Translations under genes and position numbers: made by a program
Origin: Candidatus Latescibacterota bacterium
Lineage (GTDB): Bacteria; Latescibacterota; UBA2968
Direction of reading: 5' to 3'
Assembly (NCBI GenBank): GCA_022823725.1
Contig: JAJEHL010000016.1
Span: 62,001 to 126,000 of the forward strand
DNA: 64,000 bases
Part shown: in pieces, positions 1-7,515 of the stretch
Numbering within the stretch: the first letter of the stretch is position 1
Layout: each line of letters starts with the position of its first letter
The notes under the pieces: model-generated
Databases searched by the model: none
Told to the model about the DNA's origin: nothing
What the model saw: the letters and a program-made list of their open reading frames with translations, nothing else

Positions 1-25
1 TGCATAACTTCAGGAAATATGTCTC

Positions 26-799
26 ATGTCCAGTTTAACCGAACCCATCCTCAACGAAGTTGAAGTCGATTATTTCCGGCGTCACGGGTATATCGTGCGC
101 ACCGATTTACTCACTGATGATGAACGCGACGAATTTATCGGCCTATTTAATCGCGACCGCGAGCAATTCAAATTTCGCTGGCATCCCTATGGCTACCATC
201 AGCAGACCAATTACGACGCACTCGTCACCACACCCGAATTTGACCGCGTGATCCGTCATCCAAAAATTCTCGCTGCCATCGAACAACTCATGGGAGGACC
301 GGTTTGCTTTGGCGAAATTGGCGCGCGTTACATGCCGCCTTACGACGGCGGACTACACCGCAGTTGGCACCGAGACCGCCCGCACTGGGACGAGCATCCA
401 TTCCGAATGGACTATATCCAGCTCATGCTCTATCTCACAGACGTCGGCGCAGACACCCACTGCTTCTCACTCTCTCCCGAATCGGTTTACGAACCCACGC
501 TCGAAAATAACGAGGCACAACTCAAACGCGGGGGCATCGCCGATATTCACGGTCCCGCAGGCACAGTTTGTCTCTTCAATGTCGCGGCACTACACACAGC
601 CACGACGCGGACGACGAAATGCGACCGCAAAACCCTGCAAATCTACTACGGACACCGCGACCGCAAGTACCTGGCCAATGATTCCGTCATTCCGCCTATC
701 TTCTGGCGCGACCACAAAGACCCCGAAGTACGCGCCTTTTACGGCAACCTCAACGAAGTCTCCAATATTTACAACAAAGCATTTGGAATCCGGTTGTAA
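26..799 (+). CDS. Phytanoyl-CoA dioxygenase (PhyH) family protein
   Basis: This 257-residue protein fits the non-haem Fe(II)/2-oxoglutarate oxygenase fold of the PhyH family. The facial triad is visible as H115-R-D117 and a distal H190 (ALHTATTR), with R195 placed to bind 2-oxoglutarate. PhyH proteins hydroxylate small molecules in the cytoplasm; the substrate cannot be read from the sequence. An AGGA ribosome site lies about ten bases before the ATG. The next gene, a large membrane protein, starts 23 bases after the stop, so the two probably share a transcript. It is one of three PhyH proteins in the window, and they differ strongly from each other. Confidence 0.85.
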   Translation: MSSLTEPILNEVEVDYFRRHGYIVRTDLLTDDERDEFIGLFNRDREQFKFRWHPYGYHQQTNYDALVTTPEFDRVIRHPKILAAIEQLMGGPVCFGEIGARYMPPYDGGLHRSWHRDRPHWDEHPFRMDYIQLMLYLTDVGADTHCFSLSPESVYEPTLENNEAQLKRGGIADIHGPAGTVCLFNVAALHTATTRTTKCDRKTLQIYYGHRDRKYLANDSVIPPIFWRDHKDPEVRAFYGNLNEVSNIYNKAFGIRL

Positions 800-821
800 T
801 CTTCCAAATTTCCGACTGACC

Positions 822-2816
822 ATGGCTGCAACATCTCCCCAACAAGAACGCCACCCCATTCCCTCGCGCATCACCGGACGCTCTGTACTCTTTGGCGCGC
901 TCACCGCCATTGTTCTCAACGTGTACACCGACCACGCCGGGCTGGTAATGGGGTCGTCCTCCCTGGTCAAATCGCAATACCCAATGGCCATGTTGCTGCC
1001 CTTTGTACTCTGGTTATTTGCCAATATCGGTCTCAAAACCTTCTGGCCCAAAGCAGCACTTTCGGGTACCGAACTACTGGTCATCTACAGCATGTCCTGG
1101 ATCGCGGGCGTTATTCCTCTCGAAGGTTGGGCAGCTTATTGGACGAGCACAATGGCCGTGCCCACCTATTATGCGTCACCTGAAAATCGCTGGACCGAAA
1201 TCATCTTTGACATCTTGCCCTGGTGGGCCCTGCCAGATGTGTCGCCTGCAGTTATTCGTCCTTTCTACGATGGATTGCCTCCCTATGGTACCATCCCCTG
1301 GGCGGGCTGGTTGCAACCTCTATTCTGGTGGACTGCCATCTCATTGGCCGTTTTTACAGCGGGATTATGCTTGTGTATTCTCTTACAGCGCCAGTGGGAA
1401 GACCACGAACGCCTCGCCTTTCCGCTTGCGCAATTTGCCGTAGAACTGACCGCTGGTTTTGATCAACCCGGACGCGTCCCCGGTATATTTCGCAACAAAA
1501 TTTTCTGGGCGGGTTTTTTCACTGTTTTTGGCGTCTTTGCGTGGAATGTCCTCGGTTATTTCGCCACGGGCTTGCCGCGCATCAACATTTATGCCGGATA
1601 CCTGAGCAAACAAATCGACCTCGCCCGCGACTTCCCCCCCATTTACCTTCGCATCTTGCCCCCGGTGGTCGGCCTCACCTACTTTTGCAACCTCGACATC
1701 CTCTTCAGTTTTTGGGTTTTGCGCCTCGTCGCCATAGTCAAACTCGGCATTATGGACCGCACGGGTTTCACCCTGGGCCTGGCCAACCAGCAGGCAAAAT
1801 CACCCGAAATTATCAATCTCGAAAGCCACGGTGCCCTTTTTTTATTGGCACTCTGGTCAATCTGGGCTGCTCGGGGACACCTGTCTCGCGTCTGGCAAGC
1901 TGTTGTAGAAGGCCGACAGTCTGTTCATAACGACGGCATTATATCCTACCGCATGGCATTTATTGGCTTTGTTCTGGCAACTGCCTTCGTCATCGGCTGG
2001 ATGAACACAATGGGCATGTCCATCCCCATCGCACTCTTGCAAACCGCGCTGCTCTACACGGCATATCTCACCGTGGCCAAATTCACGGCCGCCAGTGGTT
2101 TTCCCCATCTCCTACCTGTATATGGTAAAGGCGGAGGCATGGTCTATACCTTTACCGGCACTGCCAACTTGACTCCCTCGGACTTTGTGGGTACTGAATT
2201 TGTCAACTCCAGCGCCTTCTTTGGCAACACGCGCATCCCCGCATGGCCCGCGCTACCCCACCACCTGAAATTGCACGGCGCAACGCCAAACGTCCGCATT
2301 GCCCGTATTGCCGCGCTCGCCTTCACCGTGGGCTTGCTCGCATCCTTCATCTTTATTATTTATTTAGCCTACACTCACGGAGGGCAAAATCTGCACACAG
2401 CCCCATTTTCCGGCCGCTCAAACTCGGCCTCGGTCCGCCTCTACAGTAACATGACCAACCACATTCTCAACGAACAAAAAACCGTTTTTGATCCATATAA
2501 AATGGCCGTATGGTTTATTGGCATCTTTGAAGCACTCATACTCATTGGTTTGCGAAGTCGCCTGCCATGGTGGCCCCTGCACCCAATTGGCCTCGCCTTT
2601 CAAAATACCTCTGGTCCGAGAATCTACAGCTTCTCTATTTTTCTCACCTGGGCGGCCAAATCTCTTTTCCTCCGCATTGGTGGCATTACTCTGTACCGCC
2701 GCGCAGCGCCTTATTTTATTGGCCTGCCAGTGGGCTATGTCACCGGCGTCATCGTTTCGTCTATTGTCGATCTCATCTGGTTCCCAACAGGTGGACACTG
2801 GACACATGGATGGTAA
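822..2816 (+). CDS. Large polytopic membrane protein, DUF6785/DUF6784-like
   Basis: The protein has 664 residues and at least a dozen hydrophobic segments, so it is an integral inner-membrane protein. Features such as an early GWAAYWT segment and a C-terminal IWFPTGGHWTHGW resemble the DUF6785/DUF6784 proteins found in Planctomycetes, Latescibacteria and relatives, which look distantly like OPT oligopeptide transporters. That assignment comes from memory of the family. The open frame extends far upstream inside the PhyH gene, but the ATG at 822 follows the PhyH stop and precedes the first hydrophobic helix, so I take it as the start. No strong ribosome site is seen, which fits coupling to the upstream gene. 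A transport role is inference. Confidence 0.75.
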   Translation: MAATSPQQERHPIPSRITGRSVLFGALTAIVLNVYTDHAGLVMGSSSLVKSQYPMAMLLPFVLWLFANIGLKTFWPKAALSGTELLVIYSMSWIAGVIPLEGWAAYWTSTMAVPTYYASPENRWTEIIFDILPWWALPDVSPAVIRPFYDGLPPYGTIPWAGWLQPLFWWTAISLAVFTAGLCLCILLQRQWEDHERLAFPLAQFAVELTAGFDQPGRVPGIFRNKIFWAGFFTVFGVFAWNVLGYFATGLPRINIYAGYLSKQIDLARDFPPIYLRILPPVVGLTYFCNLDILFSFWVLRLVAIVKLGIMDRTGFTLGLANQQAKSPEIINLESHGALFLLALWSIWAARGHLSRVWQAVVEGRQSVHNDGIISYRMAFIGFVLATAFVIGWMNTMGMSIPIALLQTALLYTAYLTVAKFTAASGFPHLLPVYGKGGGMVYTFTGTANLTPSDFVGTEFVNSSAFFGNTRIPAWPALPHHLKLHGATPNVRIARIAALAFTVGLLASFIFIIYLAYTHGGQNLHTAPFSGRSNSASVRLYSNMTNHILNEQKTVFDPYKMAVWFIGIFEALILIGLRSRLPWWPLHPIGLAFQNTSGPRIYSFSIFLTWAAKSLFLRIGGITLYRRAAPYFIGLPVGYVTGVIVSSIVDLIWFPTGGHWTHGW

Positions 2817-2863
2817 TTAAAAATAAAAATTAAGGGTTAGGTAGATCGGTCGCTGATTACTTC

Positions 2864-2892
2864 GTAGGGACGGGTTTGAAACCCGTCCCTAC
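2864..2892. repeat. REP-like perfect palindrome
   Basis: Two 14-base arms (GTAGGGACGGGTTT and its exact complement) flank one central base. The sequence lies between two genes and ends 16 bases before the next start codon. Palindromes of this kind are common as dispersed elements in several bacterial phyla. As RNA it could form a strong hairpin, though with almost no loop and no T run it is not a classic terminator. Confidence 0.6.
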
Positions 2893-2908
2893 TACAGAAA
2901 GGTTTCTC

Positions 2909-3628
2909 ATGTCCAAACAAAAACACATTCTCATCACAGGCGGTGCGGGCTTTGTCGCTGGCATGTTGCGCCAGCACTGGGGCGAGACCTATCGCCTTCG
3001 GCTTGCTGATGTGAACCCGATTGAAAATCTTGCAGATCACGAAGAATTTGTCCAGATGGATATTACCAATCTCGACGAATTTCAAGCTGCTTGTCGAGGC
3101 ATTCATACCGTCATCCATCTCGCAGCTGATCGCAGTCCGCGCGCCGACTTTTACGAAACCTTGCTCGACCTCAATATTATTGGCGCATACAATGCCTTTC
3201 ACGCTACGCACTTGAGTGGTTGCAAGCGCATTGTTTTTGCCAGTTCGGTCAATGCCGTGTTGGGCTATAGGGGAGATTCCCCTATAGAATGGGATGTACC
3301 CGTATTTCCCACCAATGTCTATGGCGCCACCAAATGCTGGGGCGAAGCCCTCGCGCGGGTGTATTCCGAAACCTACGAACTATCCTGCATCTGTGTGCGC
3401 CTGGGCGGTCCGAGATGGAATCCCGATGAAATTTACGATCCGGACAAATCCAGCATGCTTATCAGTCCCAGAGATACTGCACAACTTTTTCAAAGATGCA
3501 TAGAAGCAGATACCGACTTTGCCATTGTACATGGCGTCTCTGATCACAAAAAATCCTATCTCGGAATTGATAGCACCAAAAAAGTATTGGGCTACGCCCC
3601 ACAAGACGGCACTGCGAAAAACCAGTAA
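2909..3628 (+). CDS. NAD-dependent epimerase/dehydratase, uronate-dehydrogenase-like
   Basis: A 239-residue extended short-chain dehydrogenase. The N-terminal GGAGFVAG (11-18) is the NAD-binding glycine motif, an acidic residue (D34) follows the second strand, S112-S113 precedes the active site, and Y138-GAT-K142 is the catalytic YxxxK pair. A PRWNPDE segment and the LISPRDTAQL region recall uronate dehydrogenases, which oxidise uronic acids to aldarolactones, so this is the best guess. The frame is open eleven codons further upstream, but the ATG at 2909 sits after a good AGAAAGG site and directly before the Rossmann fold. A QueD-like gene follows 15 bases downstream. Confidence 0.75.
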   Translation: MSKQKHILITGGAGFVAGMLRQHWGETYRLRLADVNPIENLADHEEFVQMDITNLDEFQAACRGIHTVIHLAADRSPRADFYETLLDLNIIGAYNAFHATHLSGCKRIVFASSVNAVLGYRGDSPIEWDVPVFPTNVYGATKCWGEALARVYSETYELSCICVRLGGPRWNPDEIYDPDKSSMLISPRDTAQLFQRCIEADTDFAIVHGVSDHKKSYLGIDSTKKVLGYAPQDGTAKNQ

Positions 3629-3643
3629 ACAGAAAGGATCCCC

Positions 3644-4096
3644 ATGGGAAAGGGAAAGTTCTCATCGACAAAAACATATCACGATCTGCCCTGTGCGCAC
3701 CGTCAGGGGTACCACGACGGTCACTGTCGATTTATTCACGGATACAACCGCGAGGTCACATTTTATTTTACCTGCAACGAACTCGACGAAAACCACTTTG
3801 TCGTCGATTTTAGCAAGCTCAAGAAGCTCAAAGCATGGTTAGAACACATGTTTGACCACACGATGCTCATCAACGAAAATGATCCCGAACGCGAATTTTT
3901 TGAAGAAATGCACCGCCGGGGTCTGATCGACCTGCGAATTATGCCCAACGTTGGCATGGAAGCGTCATCAAAATATGTCTTTGATTATGCCGACAAACTC
4001 GTGCGCGACATGACCCAGAACCGATGCTGGGTCTATAAAGTTGAAACCCGTGAAAACATGAAAAACTCGGGCATATACGAACTTGTAGATGGCTGA
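3644..4096 (+). CDS. queD: 6-carboxytetrahydropterin synthase (QueD) family protein
   Basis: A 150-residue member of the 6-pyruvoyl-tetrahydropterin synthase/QueD family, which makes 6-carboxytetrahydropterin for queuosine and other deazapurines. H19 (CAHR) and H32 match two zinc ligands, C28 (GHCRF) the catalytic cysteine, D71-H72 the proton relay and E135 (KVETREN) the pterin-binding glutamate. The usual HGH motif reads HGY (32-34), so the third zinc ligand is replaced by tyrosine; I recall the same HGY in a cyanobacterial and proteobacterial QueD-like subfamily. AAAGGA lies before the ATG. No other queuosine gene is nearby, so the exact product is uncertain. Confidence 0.75.
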   Translation: MGKGKFSSTKTYHDLPCAHRQGYHDGHCRFIHGYNREVTFYFTCNELDENHFVVDFSKLKKLKAWLEHMFDHTMLINENDPEREFFEEMHRRGLIDLRIMPNVGMEASSKYVFDYADKLVRDMTQNRCWVYKVETRENMKNSGIYELVDG

Positions 4097-4158
4097 TCTA
4101 TACACCCGAAGGGCGTTTTTTGTCCTACTGCACAAAATACTGCACATATTTTTCTTTT

Positions 4159-4205
4159 AACACAATAAATTGTTTATAAACAAATATTTATTGTGTTATT
4201 TTTTT
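4159..4205 (+). terminator. AT-rich hairpin with T run after queD
   Basis: Exact 12-base arms AACACAATAAAT (4159-4170) and ATTTATTGTGTT (4186-4197) enclose a second perfect palindrome, TGTTTATAAACA (4171-4182). A run of seven T follows at 4199-4205. The stem is AT-rich, so termination may be weak. The T run abuts the -35 box of the next promoter. Confidence 0.6.
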
Positions 4206-4206
4206 C

Positions 4207-4235
4207 TTGACTTATGAACAAATGTTCACTATATT
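4207..4235 (+). promoter_or_regulatory. Sigma-70 promoter with internal GAAC-N4-GTTC dyad
   Basis: TTGACT (4207-4212) and TATATT (4230-4235) are separated by 17 bases, an almost ideal housekeeping promoter. The spacer holds TGAACA-AA-TGTTCA (4215-4228), a perfect dyad that contains GAAC-N4-GTTC, the core of the LexA box of Gram-positives and some other phyla. Binding there would block RNA polymerase. The target is the sigma factor gene 92 bases downstream. Confidence 0.7.
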
Positions 4236-4326
4236 CTTGTTCCGCGATAACTGAGGCCATTTCACAAAATCAAAAAGATGTCTCGCACAAAGTATAAAGC
4301 CTCAGAACACCATAAGGAGGAAAGAA

Positions 4327-5304
4327 ATGAACCAGCATCGCAGCCCCGTCAAGCAGCCCCTTCGCAAAGCTCCAGATTGTACCTCGCCCCATGTGGGCGA
4401 TGAACCCTCTCTGGCCTATTACTACAAGGAGATCGAACGACATCCACTGCTCACACCAGAGGAAGAAAGCGCACTGACAGAGCAAATTGCCCTGGGCAAC
4501 CTGCCAGATGCGAGTGCGCTCGCTCGGCGGGCAGGAGAGCACGCTCGCGAAAAGCTCATCACCAGCAACCTGCGCTTTGTTATTCACATTGCCAAAAATT
4601 TTAAGAATCAAGGGCTGCCCATGGCCGACCTCATCAATGAAGGCAACATGGGTTTGATGACTGCCGCCCGCAAATTCAAACCCGAGAAAGGTTACAAATT
4701 CATCACTTACGCAGTCTGGTGGATCAGGCAGAACATCCTCAAAGCCCTCGAAGTTCAAACACGATCCATCCGGATCCCCGGCAATGTTGTCAACGACCTC
4801 AACAAACTGCGCAAAGTCGAAGCTGAAATGACTAAGCACCTCGATCGCCATCCCGATGCCGATGAACTCGCCCGAGAAACCGATCTGCCTTTAAAAAAAG
4901 TCACACACACCCTCGAATCGGCCTATAACACCGTGTCTCTGGATACCCCAATGTACGATGAGGCCACAAACTCTGCACCGCGCGCTGTCACCCTGCAAGA
5001 AACTCTGTCAGACCCCCAAACATTGTCTCCGGAAGACGCCTATATCCAAAACACTATGCACAATGATATACACAACGCGCTCGGTGCCTTACCCGATCGC
5101 GATCGGCAAATTCTACATCTCTATTACGGTTTCAGTGACCCGACAGAACGCGCCGAAGTTAGCAGTTCAAAACCCGCAACCTATCAACAGATAGGTAACA
5201 AACTGGGAGTAAGCCGAGAACGGGTGCGCCAACTCAAAGAAGAGGCACTCAATCGGCTGCGGCATCCCACTCACAGTAAGCGACTTGCCACCTATTGCAG
5301 TTAA
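4327..5304 (+). CDS. RNA polymerase sigma factor, RpoD/SigA (sigma-70) family
   Basis: A 325-residue sigma factor that directs RNA polymerase to promoters. Region 1.2 lies near 28-50, region 2 near 82-150 with the -10-binding FITYAVWWIRQNI (125-137), region 3 near 170-215, and the region 4 helix-turn-helix with GVSRERVRQL near 295-305. The long region 1.1 of large RpoD proteins is absent, as in group 2 sigmas and in the short primary sigmas of Bacteroidetes-like groups. An AAGGAGG site stands six bases before the ATG. It is a single-gene unit with its own promoter and terminator. The possible LexA-type box suggests stress control. Whether it is the primary or an alternative sigma cannot be decided here. 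Confidence 0.92.
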   Translation: MNQHRSPVKQPLRKAPDCTSPHVGDEPSLAYYYKEIERHPLLTPEEESALTEQIALGNLPDASALARRAGEHAREKLITSNLRFVIHIAKNFKNQGLPMADLINEGNMGLMTAARKFKPEKGYKFITYAVWWIRQNILKALEVQTRSIRIPGNVVNDLNKLRKVEAEMTKHLDRHPDADELARETDLPLKKVTHTLESAYNTVSLDTPMYDEATNSAPRAVTLQETLSDPQTLSPEDAYIQNTMHNDIHNALGALPDRDRQILHLYYGFSDPTERAEVSSSKPATYQQIGNKLGVSRERVRQLKEEALNRLRHPTHSKRLATYCS

Positions 5305-5355
5305 AGTGAGGAATTATACACCGCTTGCCTTGTAATACATAGTCCTCAAAAAATC

Positions 5356-5388
5356 AGAGCGTCGGCAGATCGCGTCGGCGCTCTTTTG
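5356..5388 (+). terminator. Rho-independent terminator of the sigma factor gene
   Basis: An 11-bp stem, AGAGCGTCGGC (5356-5366) with GTCGGCGCTCT (5374-5384), includes two G-U pairs and is followed by TTTTGT. It ends the sigma factor unit. Confidence 0.85.
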
Positions 5389-5519
5389 TATTTCTACTTG
5401 CATCTAAAGCCAAAACCTTGCTATTTATTATTTAATCTTCTTGGAACTTTGTAAACTACTGCTCGTCCAGAATATAGCTCATATAGTAAATCATCTATGA
5501 AAATCACCCTCTCTACAAT

Positions 5520-6332
5520 ATGAAAATCCTCATCCTCTCCACACTCGGCGCACTCATCCTGCTCGGCGTGGGTGTGTACATTGTTTTTTATATTTCAGAG
5601 CGCGACAAAATTGAAGGCAAATCCTTCTTCCGCCTTGAAAATCGCTGGCTCTACGGATTTTTGGGCTACGCATCTGTCATTGTCATCACTTTTCTGATCC
5701 TGATTTTGCAAACCTCGCTCACGCGCCAGGAGCAAACCCTTGAAAATACTCAGGCGCGATTCCAGCAAGAACTCACGGCTTTTCGCGAGCGACTCGGCGA
5801 CCAAACCGACCGTCTCATGTCCCAAATCAATGAAAAAGCGGAGCTCACTGGCTCCGAAGTTGAGGTGCGCGGCAAACTATCCAATGAAATCGCCCATCAT
5901 CACCGCACCCGCAAAGAGCTTGCTGCTGCACGCGAACAATTGCGCCTCACACAAAGCGACTTAAATCGGGAAACGCTCGCACACCGCGCCTATTTGGACA
6001 GCCTCAACACCGAAAAATCGCTTCATGCATCAACCCAAAATCGGCTCAGGCGCGAAGAAGCACAACACGCCAAAAACCGCGAGACATTGCGAAATACCCA
6101 ACAAAAACTCGACCGCGCCAACGAGCGTCTAAATGTACAAAAACGCCAGATTACAGAACTGAGAAATGATCTCAAACACGCGCAGGACAACGTCAACAGC
6201 GCACACCAGACGGCCAGCCGTCTCTTGCAACAATCCAGTGACCATCAGAGAGCACTCACAATCCTTCAAGCCACCGTCGATTCTCTCTTTCTAAAAGAAT
6301 TTAAACGCCCCCGAGTTCTCTCAGACAAATAG
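5520..6332 (+). CDS. Membrane-anchored coiled-coil protein of unknown function
   Basis: A 270-residue protein I do not recognise. Two hydrophobic helices lie near residues 3-27 and 45-68, separated by a short charged loop. The remaining 200 residues are very rich in E, K, R, Q and L in a heptad-like pattern and should form a long coiled coil, probably in one piece. Topology prediction is ambiguous: an even number of helices puts the coiled coil on the same side as the N-terminus. It ends 19 bases before the RND adaptor gene and shares its strand, so it may belong to the efflux operon and act as a structural partner; that is inference. No clear ribosome site is seen. Confidence 0.65.
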   Translation: MKILILSTLGALILLGVGVYIVFYISERDKIEGKSFFRLENRWLYGFLGYASVIVITFLILILQTSLTRQEQTLENTQARFQQELTAFRERLGDQTDRLMSQINEKAELTGSEVEVRGKLSNEIAHHHRTRKELAAAREQLRLTQSDLNRETLAHRAYLDSLNTEKSLHASTQNRLRREEAQHAKNRETLRNTQQKLDRANERLNVQKRQITELRNDLKHAQDNVNSAHQTASRLLQQSSDHQRALTILQATVDSLFLKEFKRPRVLSDK

Positions 6333-6351
6333 ACGAGGAGAAAAATACATC

Positions 6352-7515
6352 GTGAAACTCAAAATTATCCTTCCTATCATTGTCCTGATCATCGGTATGC
6401 TGGGGGCTTTTGCTCTTGTCGCAAGCCGAAAAACTGCCCAGCCCAAACCGACTGAGGTACCCCCACCTCTCGTACGCGTTCAATCTGTTTCCCCCACAGA
6501 CTTTCAACTCATTGTTCCAGCGCAAGGCACGGTTGCCCCACGGACGCAAACCACACTCGTTTCACAAGTAGCCGGCCAAATCATTGATGTATCGCCCGCA
6601 TTTGCCAACGGGGGATTTTTCGAAAAAGGCGATGTCCTGCTCACCATAGACCCGCGCGATTACGAAGCCGCTGTTGCACAAGCACAGGTTCAGGTCGCGC
6701 AGGCCAAATTGCGATTGACACGCGAAGAAGAAGAATCCGCAATTGCCCGTGACGAATGGAAACGCTTAGGCAATGGCGAGCCGACCGATCTGGTTCTGCG
6801 CAAGCCACAAATTGACGAAGTCCGTGCGACCATTGCTGCTGCCGAAAGCGCATTGATGCGCGCCAACCTCAATCTCGAACGCACGCAAATCAAGGCGCCA
6901 TATCCCGGACGTGTTCGCACGAAAAATGCCGATGTCGGACAATTCGTCAACCCCGGTTCACCGCTCGGCCAAATTTACGCCATTGACTATGCCGAAGTGC
7001 GACTGCCCGTGCCCGATGATCAACTCGCTTATATCGACCTGCCGCTCTCCTTCCGCAATAATCCCCATCATAATTCAGGCCCCGACGTGCGTTTCCACGC
7101 CACATTTGCCGGGCGCGAACACACGTATATGGGGCGCATTGTGCGCGTTGAAGGTGAAATTGATGCGCGTTCTGGCATGATCGCGCTCGTCGGGCGCGTA
7201 GATAATCCATACCGCCAGCGCGCTAATAACACGCCGCCATTAGCTGTGGGCATGTTTGTCACAGCAGAAATCCTGGGCCATCACGCGGAAAACGTCGTTG
7301 TCATTCCACGCTCTGCACTGCGCGGTAAAAATCGCGTTCTCGTGGTTATGGACAATCGCCTCTACTATAGAACCATCGATATCTTGCGCGCCGATGCGGA
7401 AAAAGTCATTGTTAGAAGCGGCCTAAAATTGGGCGATCAGCTCTGTTTATCACCACTCGATACCGTCGTAGATGGCATGCGCGTGCGCACTATGCGCACC
7501 GGAGGTATGAAATGA
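6352..7515 (+). CDS. RND efflux periplasmic adaptor (membrane fusion protein)
   Basis: A 387-residue adaptor with one N-terminal membrane segment (about 3-24), then a lipoyl/barrel-sandwich half (VPAQGTVAPRTQTTL), an alpha-hairpin near 110-175, the second lipoyl half (IKAPYPGRVR) and beta-barrel and membrane-proximal domains. Adaptors of this HlyD/AcrA type link an inner-membrane RND pump to an outer-membrane channel. The start is GTG, preceded by GAGGAG at 11 bases. The stop overlaps the permease start as ATGA, a sign of tight translational coupling. No TolC-type channel gene is present in the window. Confidence 0.9.
   Translation: MKLKIILPIIVLIIGMLGAFALVASRKTAQPKPTEVPPPLVRVQSVSPTDFQLIVPAQGTVAPRTQTTLVSQVAGQIIDVSPAFANGGFFEKGDVLLTIDPRDYEAAVAQAQVQVAQAKLRLTREEEESAIARDEWKRLGNGEPTDLVLRKPQIDEVRATIAAAESALMRANLNLERTQIKAPYPGRVRTKNADVGQFVNPGSPLGQIYAIDYAEVRLPVPDDQLAYIDLPLSFRNNPHHNSGPDVRFHATFAGREHTYMGRIVRVEGEIDARSGMIALVGRVDNPYRQRANNTPPLAVGMFVTAEILGHHAENVVVIPRSALRGKNRVLVVMDNRLYYRTIDILRADAEKVIVRSGLKLGDQLCLSPLDTVVDGMRVRTMRTGGMK

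Noticed and set aside
590-1084. Minus-strand 164-codon frame
   Set aside because: It overlaps the PhyH and DUF6785-like genes and shows no motif; it is a shadow frame.
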